Assembly: GCF_001653235.2 (NCBI RefSeq) | Contig: NC_035794.1 | Span: forward strand, 124,001 to 188,000 | Direction: 5' to 3' | Source: Pochonia chlamydosporia 170 | Lineage: Eukaryota; Ascomycota; Sordariomycetes; Hypocreales; Clavicipitaceae | Length of the DNA: 64,000 nucleotides | Shown here: one piece after another, positions 1-10,424 of the stretch | Numbering within the stretch: position 1 is the stretch's first letter | How the letters are laid out: every line of letters starts with the position of its first letter | The notes under the pieces: generated by a model | What the model saw: the letters and a program-made list of their open reading frames with translations, nothing else | What the model was told of the DNA's origin: nothing | The model's database searches: none | Program-made: the position numbers and the translations under genes

Positions 1-809
1 AATGTGACGATTTGCCACCACGCACCGGTTGCAGGGTCGGCGTGCTGGACGAGTGAGCTGGAGACTTGGAAAGTGATGTTCTTGATGAGGCTGCATAGGT
101 TGATGAGGTCGCCGTGCTGGACGGTATTGCAGGATAGTGTGTCCCAGGTTTGAACGAGGCCGGTGAGAAACCAGGCGAGTGCTCTGCCCCAGACGTATGG
201 ACTTGCACCGGTGGTTTTGTCTGCCCATACTGCTTTGCGGGACCAGTCGTACCCGTGGTAGAGGAGCGAGGTGTTTGTCTGTGTGCAGTGGTCGCGGAGG
301 AGGTTGATCTGTAGCTTCATGTCTGTGATGTTTGGGTATGGCATGGCAGCCATGAATGGCAACAGGGAGAACATGCCGTCTGCGTAGCTCCATTCCGGAT
401 AGACGTAGTACCAGAATCCGCCGTCGGGATTTCTCTTCTGCAGTGCGAGAGAGGCATTAATTGCGGCGAATGACTGGTGTGATTGCGCTGAGAGACGGCA
501 TTTTGCGGAGTTGATGGCCGTGGCGAGAGAGAACCGGTCGAGCGGCTTGGTTGCGTCGACAGTGGCGTTGGTTAGATTTGCGGACGCGAGGTCCAGGATG
601 GTGGTGAGGTAGTCTGTGTATTTGACGGATGGATACTGCGCAATGGTTGCTTCGAATGCTTGGCCGAGGAGGCCGATTTCGAGGGTGCTTGTTGCTTCGC
701 CGGAGGTGGTGATGCCTTGGTTGCGGGAGATGATGCTGTCGAGCATGAGGGTTGATAGGCGGGAGGCGAGGACTGGGCTGGCGAGGAGGCAAGCTGTGAG
801 GGGACGCAT
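1..809 (-). CDS. Glycoside hydrolase family 105-type (unsaturated rhamnogalacturonyl hydrolase-like) protein, 3' end cut by window edge
   Basis: The frame is open without introns from an ATG at 809 to the window edge (269 codons). A short hydrophobic N terminus (MRPLTACLLASPVLAS) looks like a signal peptide, so secretion is likely. The motifs WSYADGMF, YHGYDW and WGRALAWFL match the GH88/GH105 fold, in which an Asp in the WxxxD region drives hydration of the 4,5-unsaturated uronate at the end of pectin-derived oligosaccharides. The family acts on unsaturated rhamnogalacturonan disaccharides. The C-terminal part (about 100 residues in the usual 350-400) lies outside the window. It is divergently arranged with the gene at 1404. 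The exact substrate cannot be read from sequence; the family call is fairly secure. Confidence 0.8.
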   Translation of the reverse strand, partial: MRPLTACLLASPVLASRLSTLMLDSIISRNQGITTSGEATSTLEIGLLGQAFEATIAQYPSVKYTDYLTTILDLASANLTNATVDATKPLDRFSLATAINSAKCRLSAQSHQSFAAINASLALQKRNPDGGFWYYVYPEWSYADGMFSLLPFMAAMPYPNITDMKLQINLLRDHCTQTNTSLLYHGYDWSRKAVWADKTTGASPYVWGRALAWFLTGLVQTWDTLSCNTVQHGDLINLCSLIKNITFQVSSSLVQHADPATGAWWQIVT

Positions 810-1403
810 CGTGGAATTGTGTTTGGGGTTGTGAAGTTGGGATGTGTCTGGTGGTTGACGGGTTGTTGGATGTCCGTATTACCCGTGATGTCGATCTTGT
901 GAGGAATGGATCGACGTCATGGTTTGGCAGGGCGATGTTGGGTATTTTGTGTTTGTCTGGGGAGATCGTTGGCAGGTTATGTGCAGTGTGCACAGACTGG
1001 TGTGATTAAATATTAAATCTGATGGTATTGCGCGATTATTTTCTCGTTGGTTGACCCGTCATGAAAGCTTGTATCGTAAGATGGGACAAGTCATTTCAAC
1101 ATTTCGAAGGTTCATGTCAGATTGGCACCCACCAGACGGCCGGCAAACGGCATATGTGTGGATCTGCATTAGACTTTCCAGACTGGACAATTTGATCAAA
1201 TTCAGCAATAATCTGACAAGGATGGCTGCACATGTGCCGGTAACCGTGAATTCGTGTCGCTGCAGATTAACTGCGTGAACTCTGTGGGCGTGTATCACGA
1301 CATCGTTAACGCATGTTCACCATTCAAGTTCCCTTCACACAACTTCATCCAGCAACACAAACACATCTTCTGTATCATATCCCCAATACATCATCACAAC
1401 AAA
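810..1403. promoter_or_regulatory. Shared divergent intergenic region
   Basis: This 594-bp stretch separates the divergent GH105-type and AHSA1-type genes and so must hold both promoters. It contains AT-rich runs near 1005-1050 and pyrimidine/CA-rich leader sequence just before 1404, typical of fungal 5' UTRs. I see no coding sequence in it. Confidence 0.5.
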
Positions 1404-1883
1404 ATGTCAATGCAACTCACCACCGCCCCCTCCGTAAACATCGGTCTCCTCATCCGCCGTCCTCCACACACCGTCTTTGAAGCCCTCGCCGACCCATCCA
1501 TCACCACCCGCTTCTGGTACACCAAATCCTCCGGCCGAATGACCCAGGGCGCCGACCTCGAATGGCAGTGGGAAATGTACGGCGTTTCTACTACCGTGCA
1601 CGTCCAGACCGTTGAGCCGGATCGTCTTATCCGCTTCACATGGGGCATGTACGACAAGGAGCGGCCGTCGACGGTGGAGTTTCGCCTTATTCCGTATCAG
1701 GGCGATACGTATTTGAGGGTCGTGGAGACGGGGTTCACGGGGGATGCGGATAATCAGGTTAAGAGGGCGGTGGACTCGACGGGCGGGTTTACCTTTGTTA
1801 TAAGTGCGTTGAAGGCGGCGTTGGAGCATGATGTTACGCTGAGTGTGACGGCGGATGCGTTTCGATCTGATTTGGAGGAGTAG
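1404..1883 (+). CDS. AHSA1 / SRPBCC-superfamily protein
   Basis: This encodes 159 residues in one exon. The ATG at 1404 follows CACAACAAA, a good fungal start context. The same frame is open further upstream, but that part is leader-like and lacks homology. The pattern (PHTVFEALADP, FWYTKSSGRM, W-rich central strand WEWQWEMYG-like, VVETGFTGD, C-terminal helix with GGFTFVISALKAALEH) is that of the START-like helix-grip fold in the activator of Hsp90 ATPase homolog 1 family. Such small stand-alone members bind hydrophobic ligands or have stress roles; the ligand here is unknown. No signal peptide is seen, so it is probably cytosolic. Confidence 0.8.
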   Translation: MSMQLTTAPSVNIGLLIRRPPHTVFEALADPSITTRFWYTKSSGRMTQGADLEWQWEMYGVSTTVHVQTVEPDRLIRFTWGMYDKERPSTVEFRLIPYQGDTYLRVVETGFTGDADNQVKRAVDSTGGFTFVISALKAALEHDVTLSVTADAFRSDLEE

Positions 1884-2400
1884 CTGCAATGTTGGTGCGC
1901 TTATGAAGCTGAGGTACAGGGAGGTGATGGTTACATGCGTATCCTTGTTATGGCGTGGTGTTTCTTTCGGATACGAGCACTGCCCTGTGGCTTACTTGGA
2001 CCCGGTATGAGGCAAGTTTGGTACTTTAACTTTGTATTTCGCTGCACTGTCTGTATCTGTGCTGAATTGACTTTTGATCCTTGTCAATATGTTCAAATGT
2101 GTGGATACGCGCGTATCAGGGCCATGTTCATCAGGCTGTTTTGTTAGTCATAGACTCGGAATGTCTTCAAGAGACAGGGATGTAATATCAGTGCCTAACC
2201 TTCCACTCCTGTACTTGAAACTGGAAACGAGTGCTGAACACGACAATTCACTCCGTCTTACAGTTGAGCCGGGACTCAACATCCCCTCGATCAGCACGGC
2301 TCGCGTACGGTGCAATTACAAAGACCATCACGGTAATCCAGTCAAATTGGCCCACACACTTCACAGGAGAATGAAAAGTTGAATTCTGCCATTTCATACG
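1884..2400. other. Intergenic, no gene seen
   Basis: This is the 3' flank between the convergent AHSA1-type gene and the WSC membrane protein gene. Short open frames exist on the plus strand (1935-2147, 2074-2382) but they overlap each other in different frames, carry no family motif and look like chance. Confidence 0.5.
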
Positions 2401-3306
2401 TCATGACCCCGGCGGCTCAGGATCAGGATTCGCTATCCGCAGCACACTCTCCTTCTCCGGAACATACTCCAAGCTCCCAGACCGGTTCCTCCACGAGTAC
2501 AAACTATGACTAAACGGACTTATTCTGGCGTCGGAAAACGGATTCGACAAATTATCAATAGAGTCTCTTGACATGTCTGCCGGCCGCATGGGGCTGATGC
2601 TTTCAAACTTGTCGTCCGCGTCGGCGTGCTTCCTCTTGTAAATGAACCATATTACCCCTATGGCGACGACGGCAATTCCTCCAATCGTTCCGAAAACTAT
2701 GCCCAGAATTGTTGATATCTTTGTTCCGCTGGTACTGGTGGAGTCTGCGTCCGTGGCTTTCACCGTTGGTATGACCGTTACGGTTCGCGCGACGCCGTCT
2801 ATGGTTGTTACGCTGGGTATTATTGTCGATGTAGAGCTCGTAGTGGCCGTGGCAGAGATTTGCTGTTATTGTTAGTGCTGAGCGTGAACAATTCTAATGT
2901 ACTTACACTTGATGCACCTCTGGTAGATTCTTTCCCATCCTTCAACCCAAGTACCAGCTCTGAATTCAACAACACGTAGCTGTACCGACCGCTGCCGCCG
3001 CACATCTCAAACGGATACCCCGGACAAGGGAGATTACATCCATTCTTTTGCGTTTGCTTGTCAGGTGTGTAGTTTGTGCACCAGCAGTTGCTGGATTGTA
3101 TGACGGCGTATGCAAATTTGCCGGTACATGTTGTTCGACACTTGCCCTCGCTTTGGTATATATCGCCGACTGTAACGGTTAGCTTTTCTCACGGTGAATC
3201 AGGTTGCTGTCATACCTGGACGAGAATCAGAGGTGTTGATGTCGGCGCAGAGGTTTTGTGCTGAGGCGTACGCCATCAGGACACTTAGGACCAGGCAATT
3301 GAGCAT
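2401..3306 (-). CDS. WSC-domain single-pass membrane protein (cell-wall sensor-like)
   Basis: Three exons (3216-3306, 2907-3169, 2401-2862) join in frame to 271 residues. Introns of 46 and 44 nt have GTATGA..CAG and GTAAGT..CAG ends and internal CTAAC branch sites. Order of parts: signal peptide (MLNCLVLSVLMAYASAQ), a cysteine-rich WSC carbohydrate-binding domain (CRTTCTGKFAYAVIQSSNCWC through CPGYPFEMCGGSGRYSYVL), a Ser/Thr-rich stalk, a transmembrane helix (ISTILGIVFGTIGGIAVVAI region) followed by KRK, and a charged cytoplasmic tail of about 75 residues. This is the layout of Wsc-type cell-wall stress sensors of the PKC integrity pathway. The stalk is shorter than in yeast sensors, so a signalling role is inferred, not shown. 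Confidence 0.82.
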
Positions 3307-6300
3307 GTTGACTCTTCTCACAGCTGGGACAAACTGTCTGGATGGGATTGAAGAAAGGAGGAAATGGTTGGAAAGAAAACTTGTTCTGGCTGCTTAAGTC
3401 GGCGCGGCCTCATTCGGATCGATGCCGAATGCCCCCTTGTTGTATCCACTGTGCCTGGTTCCTTGGATGATCCTTGGCGTGAGATGGTGTGAACTTAAAG
3501 TTGGGCTCCGCTCGTTGTTTTCGGACCAAGGTTGGGTGATGTTGTTGGCATGTTCTTGGAAAGCCTCGTATTTGAATAGTGAAGACTTGATCTTACTGCT
3601 GCTCGTATTGTGGCATTACTCTGTGTGTATTATGAAATAGCTATGAACTTCGGAAAGACATTTTTACAACTGTTTTGATGATAATGAACTGTACCTCATC
3701 GCGCATGTGGATATATCCACAATACAGGCTTCAGCAGGACAGGGTCCATTCGGACTGGACGTCGTTGTTTATTACTGATTAGTATACCGGGCTGTTTTGG
3801 TAATGCGGCCCGGAGGACACCATAGTCGACGCTAGATCGTACAGTCGCGTAACTAGATCGTGATCGACCTGTGGGTTTCTCCACCGGAAAGAAAGTTTGT
3901 TCACGGATTTTTCGGGCAGCGTTTTCAAGGGTTATGCCTACCATGAGCGATTGGCAGATTTTGGGTAGCATGTGTTTGTAAGTTTGGATTGGTGCGAAAT
4001 GCCGGTGGACGATTGTCGAGCTCCGTGTTACTGGCCTCGGGTTTAGGGGAAGTACAGGTGTTGCGCTTTTCTGGTTCATCGATATTTATTAGCTGATAAC
4101 GGGAAAAGTCGGTGATGGCTACAAACAACCGATGTCGTTCAAGTTTATCGAATGGATGCCGTTGCAATCACTATAAAGACCCATACTTCCTTTCATTATT
4201 TCACAGATTCAGGTCCGTGGTCCTAAAGCATCACCTACGACCAACACGCTGTGAATGTAACTGTTACATTAGCAGTCGGCTTAGCACCCGATTGTGACAG
4301 TATATACAAAAATAGATGGCGAATCTAGCACTCATATTTGCCTGGCCGCGCCACCGACTCTTATCTGCGGTTCATAAAATTTGCTTACATTTATTTCTTG
4401 GTCGAATGGCCATCCGCTTCTTCAAATCCAGTCTAGTCCAGCAGTCTCTTCAAGCATTACTAAATCCTTGGTGAGTCCAATTGCATATTTATTGCAACAA
4501 AGCCTTGACATGAGAATGCCATGTGCGATGCATGAGAAACAACTCATCTGGCGTAGCTACATGGCACCCATCCGCAGCTATCATTAGAAAGGTTCGCCCG
4601 GCAACCCCGTTCTCCTCCCAGTTGTCCGCCAGAATAGCTAGAGAGAATCCGATGCGGTGAGGAGAGACCAAATTTTTATTGTCGTTGACGACCGAAAACT
4701 CGTTACGGTCAATGACGCACTTTGACTTGGCCTGTCTGCGACATAATCCCTGAGTGTGCACATTAGATGGTAAGCAACGGCCTAAGAAGACAGGAAACAG
4801 TTAGCCCCTCGCATTTCAAAGGACGTAATATGTATAATATGTACACACCCGGGCAATTTGCAGGTTTCGACAAGTAGTCGGTATTAGATTCTGTCAGTGT
4901 TGATAAATCGGATGTAGCATTCATTCCAGTGTTCATCTATGGGTCTGTGAACGGGTGTGATTCTCATCAGAAGTTGCTGCAGAGCGTCATAAATCTGTAT
5001 TTGACTCAGGACCTGCGCTTCACTCATATCGCTGAAACTGGGGAGTCTTTCTCTGATCTTGAAACTGAGTTTCCTCTGTGTCCTGCATGATATAGGTGGA
5101 CGTCGCCATATGTCAAGGTAGGACTTCTTATGGCCGGTCTGAAAGGGCGGTTCTAGTCCTCAGGCACATCGGCAATGTCTTCCTGATGGGGGTTGATTAT
5201 TTTTCGGAAGAAGCACCGTCCGGGTAACGCTAAGAATGTCCTCTACTCTGTGAGCTAGAAAGGCGTTTTCACCATATGTCGAAACAATAGCCACCGTGAC
5301 GTCTTGGGGGCGATACTCAGCGCTGTTAGGTGTCGCAGCCTCATGGCGACAGGCATTAACAATTCGTTGCAATACCGGAAGGCCGTGGCGGTATTCGTGA
5401 CGGCGTTGACGAATATATATATGTATTCAGCGAGCTTCCAAAGAATCCTGACAATAGCAATCCAGTTCTCTCGATCCGTGGTCGTCTTTCAAGCCCAAAC
5501 ATTGCTGCTTCGCCATGAGTGTTGCAATAGTGCATTCGTCTCTTCGCCTCTGAGTACAAGTTTGATGAAAGCGGGGAGTAGCCGTACTGATCCTGGAGGC
5601 GGATTGCAAGTATAGTATTGTACCTGTGCCCGTGGCTCGCGACTTCTTGCTCGAAAAAAGGCATTTGGTCAACTCCCGCGTCTCCAAGGTCAGAACGGCA
5701 AGGCAGACCTCAAAGTGAAATCTGACATGACAGCCTCCTTGCCTGCCCACAATTTGGGAATGTCCATACCTGCATTCCGTTGAAGATGACGAATTTGTGT
5801 GGCCATGTTCAGCTCTTCATAACGCCACATGCCTTGTTACTTTCACTTGACCCGTCTTTGAGCTTTGATGAACCCCAGCTTTTCGTCAACCCGAAATATG
5901 CCAGACTGTATGGTGGCCGCGGCTCATCAGAGTCTGGGAGCCTACGCAATGAGCCCGAAGGACATTGTCCATGGCTGAGTCTCCCCGTGGCGAACGCCTG
6001 ATGAAGGTGGCCATGCCGCCCACTGACCTTGTGACGTCTTCGATGGCTTCGCGAGGCGGACGGCAAAGATCTCGGTGTCAATTATTGAGATTTAGTAAAG
6101 GGGATGCTCAAGCCAGCAGCAGACAGTGATTAGGCGCCTTTTTACCAAGTACGTCCTTGTCACATCAGCCGGGCAAACTTGTAGTGACTAGCTGTCATTT
6201 GGCAACTGGATCTGGCAGCTTCGTACATGTTGTTTTTGCGATTCGCTCCTGTTTCATCCCTATGCGGCTTCATGGGTTTCTTAACCATGTTGGTTACTAA

Positions 6301-6354
6301 GGGTCCACGTGAAACAGTACATGGTTTGGCGAGATACTAGCAAAATTCGTGCTC
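3307..6354. other. Long gene-poor stretch with scattered coding-like debris
   Basis: No intact gene is recognised in these 3 kb. Several open frames of 70-127 codons on both strands (for example 3696-4079 minus and 4489-4761 minus) show no family motif; the latter opens with GTG, not ATG. The most coding-like piece is listed separately at 4884-5584. The last 250 bp should hold the promoter of the HET-domain gene. Confidence 0.4.
4884..5584 (-). pseudogene. Possible decayed gene of unknown family
   Basis: Two consecutive coding-like blocks are seen on the minus strand. Block one (5584 to 5255) reads RLLPAFIKLVLRGEETNALL and, after one in-frame TGA, continues with ENWIAIVRILWKLAEYIYIF. Block two (about 5160 to 4884) reads SYLDIWRRPP, then LPSFSDMSEAQVLSQIQIYD and DEHWNECYIRFINTD before a TAA. 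Neither starts with an ATG that would yield a normal protein, and they are in different frames, so this looks like a broken or multi-exon gene remnant. I do not recognise the family. Confidence 0.25.
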
Positions 6355-8232
6355 ATGGCTCAAAAATTGTACGAGTCCCTCAAATTCAGCGACAATTCCC
6401 AACAAATCTGGCTTTTGGTGGTTCTCCCGTCTGCGGAATTCTCAGCCCCCATCGAATGCGAACTCTCTGTCGTGTCCTTAGCAGACACCGGTCCGTATGC
6501 TGGGCTCTCTTATGTCTGGGGTAATGCTGCAAATCGAGTTCCGATACGAGTCAATGGAAGTGAGGTGTATATTACAGTCAATCTCGCATCTGCACTTCGT
6601 CATATCCGCTTGCGGTCTGAGGAGAAGATCCTTTGGGTGGATGCCCTGTGCATTCACCAAGATGATCTTGAAGAGAAGTCCGGCCAAGTTTCCATGATGG
6701 GAGATATATACGGAAGTGCAGAGAAGGTGATAGTTTGGCTGGGAGAAGCTACTTTGTCTACCAACGCCGCCTTTGCGTGTTTCGGCATGGTCGACGAACC
6801 CCCGCCTGAGCTTTGGGACTCCGGTCTGGTTGGTGAGAAGATTCTAAAGCAAGTTGGTGAGAGAGTGGTGGACGGTGTGTTTGACGTATTTGCCCGCGAC
6901 TGGTTCACAAGAATGTGGGTGGTTCAAGAAGTAGAGCGAGCGCAAAGTATCGTCTTCAAATGCGGTCAAATGGGGATGTGGCCGAAGGACATCTCATCAG
7001 CGGCCTATTTCTGGAACGACCTGAGCGAAACAAAAACCGGCTACGAGAGGCGTTTCAAGGAAACGAACCCTAGAACGTATTCTTTTCTCCAGAGCCTAGT
7101 ATGGGGAGGCATCGAGAGCTGTTCTCTCTATCACCTCGTGCAAGTTCATTGCTACAGGAGATGCAGTCGTCCAGAGGACAAGATATATGCGCTGATGGGC
7201 CTTGCCAGGGATGCCGGCTCGTACGGTGTGGCTGATTATACAAAGTCCTGCAAAGAGGTCTACACGGAGTTTGCAACGGCAGTCATCGAAAACACGTCGT
7301 CTCTAGATATCATCAAAGCGGCGGGCCTTGGCCTTTCAACAGAAGGACGAAATTTGGCTTTACCTTCATGGGTTCCCAATTGGACCACCGGCCGATCCTC
7401 TGAAAATTTCTTTGGATTCGCTCCCCAGGCCACTCTTGGCATGGAAGCACAGTTCAGAGTGGAAGGACGACATTCCTTGCATGCTCGTGGCTTGGTCTTT
7501 GACACAATATCCTATGTCGTATCCATACCTCCAGTCGACTCTAGAACGGAAACGAGCTGGCAGGATGTTTTGAAGAGCTGTCAAACTGGTAAATACCACG
7601 GTGGTATTTCAAAATTGCAGGCCCTGTTCAGAGTTTTGCTTTTCAATTACGATACCGACGCGGCAAGTCAATTCAGATTGACCGCTGGGAGAGCAAATTT
7701 CTCACTCCATCTGCAGGACTTTCTCAAGGAACTTGGCAGCAGCGTTTCTGGCTATGACACTGTGGACTCCCGGCCGGTGGAGCGGTTTCTGGGATGGCTA
7801 GGAGAGGAAAGGAACGGGCGATGTGATGCCGAAATATTGGGACCATATTTTGGGGTCAACTGTACAATGGACGAATGGGGAGGTCTATTGAGAACTCGGG
7901 TTCATCGGTGGAGGACTCGCAACAGTTGTTTGCTCGGTACCTCTGGCAGAGACCTGTTGGAGACGGATGGAGGATGGATGGGTCATGCGCATCCAGGCGC
8001 GCGGAAGGGAGATCTGACCTGCTTGGTGTTTGGATGCCCAGTGCCAATGATTCTACGTGAAGTAGGGTCACACTTTGTCATCGTTGGCCCGGCTTATGTC
8101 CTTGGCATCATGCAAGCAGAAGAGGTATTAGGCCTCAAGATGAAAATGGGCTTATTGGAAGAAAGGGACAGCACTGGCCCCGAAGGTTTCGTTCATGAGT
8201 GCTATCGTGTAAGGAATTTTGAGATCCGATAG
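6355..8232 (+). CDS. HET-domain (heterokaryon incompatibility) protein
   Basis: A single exon encodes 625 residues from ATG 6355 (the frame extends two codons upstream but only through GTG CTC). The N-terminal third carries the three HET blocks in order: AGLSYVWGN (about 49-57), ILWVDALCIHQDD (about 92-104) and VIVWLGE (about 125-131). The middle has WFTRMWVVQEVERA and DKIYALMGLA, also standard for this family. HET proteins act in vegetative incompatibility and allorecognition, usually triggering cell death when paired with an activating partner. The C-terminal half has no recognised repeat or effector domain. No partner gene (NLR or SesB-like) adjoins it, although a dead NLR-type fragment lies 26 kb away. 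Confidence 0.93.
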   Translation: MAQKLYESLKFSDNSQQIWLLVVLPSAEFSAPIECELSVVSLADTGPYAGLSYVWGNAANRVPIRVNGSEVYITVNLASALRHIRLRSEEKILWVDALCIHQDDLEEKSGQVSMMGDIYGSAEKVIVWLGEATLSTNAAFACFGMVDEPPPELWDSGLVGEKILKQVGERVVDGVFDVFARDWFTRMWVVQEVERAQSIVFKCGQMGMWPKDISSAAYFWNDLSETKTGYERRFKETNPRTYSFLQSLVWGGIESCSLYHLVQVHCYRRCSRPEDKIYALMGLARDAGSYGVADYTKSCKEVYTEFATAVIENTSSLDIIKAAGLGLSTEGRNLALPSWVPNWTTGRSSENFFGFAPQATLGMEAQFRVEGRHSLHARGLVFDTISYVVSIPPVDSRTETSWQDVLKSCQTGKYHGGISKLQALFRVLLFNYDTDAASQFRLTAGRANFSLHLQDFLKELGSSVSGYDTVDSRPVERFLGWLGEERNGRCDAEILGPYFGVNCTMDEWGGLLRTRVHRWRTRNSCLLGTSGRDLLETDGGWMGHAHPGARKGDLTCLVFGCPVPMILREVGSHFVIVGPAYVLGIMQAEEVLGLKMKMGLLEERDSTGPEGFVHECYRVRNFEIR

Positions 8233-9101
8233 TCCATAAACCGCGCAAGACGTATCGAAGAAATGACCGCGAGGTTATTAGCCAGCAAATCTGAGCGGTC
8301 CGCTGATGCAGAGAGATAGTTCAAGTTGTATTCCGTTGACGAGATGATTACTAAGATCAAGACACATTCTCACAACAAGATCAAGTAGTTCATTTCGGAC
8401 TCAGATGGGATCCTTTTAATAGCCAAGGAGCCAAATGGACTGAAGCAATCTTCGAATCTTTATACGATGAGAGCTAGTGTTTCCCGTCGACCACCAGCTG
8501 CGCAACAGGAAACAGACCAGACACTTATAGGCTTACCCGGCTCACCAGACCCGAATGTCGCGCGATTTGCTGCAGCGGGAGAACTACATTCGCAAGTTCC
8601 TCAGGGTCCCATCTAGGGAAGCCCAGCTTGAGAGATCGCGCCGATTCGCTGCGCCGGCCAAGTTCACATGTATTGTTCTACAAATCTCAACAAGGTGTCT
8701 AGTTGCTAGCCTCGAATTCTTTCGCTTCATATTTGTCGCCTCGAAGCTTAAATTGTTCTTTGAGAGCTCAAGATGCAGGTCTTTCTGGCAAGTCAACTGC
8801 CCGTGTATAAAGTCCGGGAGTTTTAATAAAGCTCTTGATTTCTCAACCGGACTTGTTTCATAATGTCGAGTGACTCAGGTCTTTGCGCGGGGCAGAGTCA
8901 TTCTGCTTACTACGCTTTCGTGCCCCTTCAATGTTCCTCAAATTGTGACCCAACAGGCTCAGTCGCGCCAACAGCAATTGCTCCTTTTGTCTTTCTCCAG
9001 GCGCACCTACTTCTGTCTCTACATGCCCATTCACAAAAGACTTATTGCAGACCTCAAGCCTTTGGCGTCTTCTGTGGCACACCTGCTGTTGATGATTGGC
9101 A
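8233..9101 (+). other. Intergenic upstream of the kinase-like gene
   Basis: Overlapping short frames (8555-8863, 8863-9105, 8870-9142) occur but show no domain pattern. The frame beginning at ATG 8863 ends at a TGA just before the splice donor at 9107, so it does not join to the kinase-like exon. It may serve as leader sequence for that gene. Confidence 0.4.
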
Positions 9102-10194
9102 ATGAGGTAGGCAGACCTTGTAGACATACACCACCCGAATGATGAACTAACATCTCCTCAGCTCAACTACACCGTACGCCCTTACTAGCAGCGCGGCTGG
9201 GACCCCGTTTCCCTCCCTTGCAGGTCGAACTCTGGACTTGAAAACATCTTGCGGGAAAGACGTTCAAGTTACCGTCACACGCGTATGCTCAGTTACGATG
9301 TCACCTGTCATGGAAGTGCAACTGAGAACGTCAAATGGATTCAGGACAGCTATTCTCAAGCTATTCGATCAATGTTTTGGAGTGTCCCGCAAGCAGCATC
9401 CGTATAACCAACAAGCAGCAGCTGCGTGGCAAGACTGTGTTCGCTCTGGCTTAGCGAAAAGACTCGTTGATGAATTCCAACAGGATGAAAACAATATCAG
9501 AAAGGCGCGTTTTGGAGACACTGTTGACGACGACGCTGACGACGACGAAGAAGATGAGGATAAAGAAGAATCAGAATCAGAATCAGAATCAGAAGATGAT
9601 GAAGAAGATGACCTCAGAGTGTGGGAAGCTATAATATACCACAGGTCTCAGAAACAATACGAAAGAGAAGTTCGAGCTTACAGCAAACTAAAAGCACTTC
9701 AAGGCCGATGCATTCCAAGATTCATCAATTCAGTCATTTACAGCCGACCAGGAGCACCTACAGATCTTCCAGCAGCATACTTTCAAGTTCCAGGTATACT
9801 ACTCGAATGTATTGACAGCTTCCCCCTTTCAAAACTTACAACAAAGGTCCCATATCAGCCATTTCTTTGGGAAAAGATAATAGAAAGCGCAGTTGATGTG
9901 GTTCGTGAAGTTAATACAGCTGGGGTTGTGCATCATGACTGTCAACCTCGGAATATGCTGGTAGCGCAGAGAGATGGCGCTTTTCAGTTATACTTGATTG
10001 ATTTCGCACAGTGTGCATTTGAGGAGGATTACAAGGACACAGAGGACCTATCGGATGAGAATGGATATGCACATATTGTGCACCTGAATGATAATGCTGT
10101 GGGTATCGCGGTTCTTATGGACCAAAGGGTAAAGAGGGAGACATCTTATACACTTCGCCTTAAGACGCTAGAGGATTTAAAGCAACTAGCTTAG
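9102..10194 (+). CDS. Fungal protein-kinase-like domain protein
   Basis: The body exon (9162-10194) is clearly coding. The only ATG-initiated model I can build has a 5-nt first exon (9102-9106, ATGAG), a 55-nt intron (GTAGGC..CTCAG) and then the body exon, giving 345 residues. Kinase-like marks are AILKLFD with a candidate ATP-binding Lys, HHDCQPRNML as catalytic loop, and IDFAQC in place of the usual DFG. This matches a large fungal group of short kinase-like proteins that often start with a VTMSPVMEV-type strand. A strongly acidic stretch (about residues 122-153, Asp/Glu runs and an alternating Ser-Glu tract) interrupts the N lobe. The altered DFG suggests weak or absent kinase activity. 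The start is uncertain; an internal ATG at 9298 would remove the first strand. Confidence 0.65.
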
Positions 10195-10424
10195 CTTTAA
10201 TTAGTGGTTTGAGATGAGGCTGAGGCTCAATGGTTGCCGGATCATAACAGCCGTCAACCACTTTGACCTTTGTTACCTGTGATATTGGGGCTTTCATCCT
10301 CATAGAGTTGACCGGCAGCATCAAACCCATGAGTGTTTCCTACCATGTTTATCATCCTTGTGACGGAAACTCGTTAGCAACAAACACACTAAATAAAGGT
10401 CATCTCCTCTGCCCATCCATTATC

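Noticed and set aside
457..993. 178-codon minus-strand ORF
   Set aside because: It overlaps the GH105-type gene in another frame, is rich in Pro, His and Arg in the manner of an antisense-frame artefact, and has no motif.
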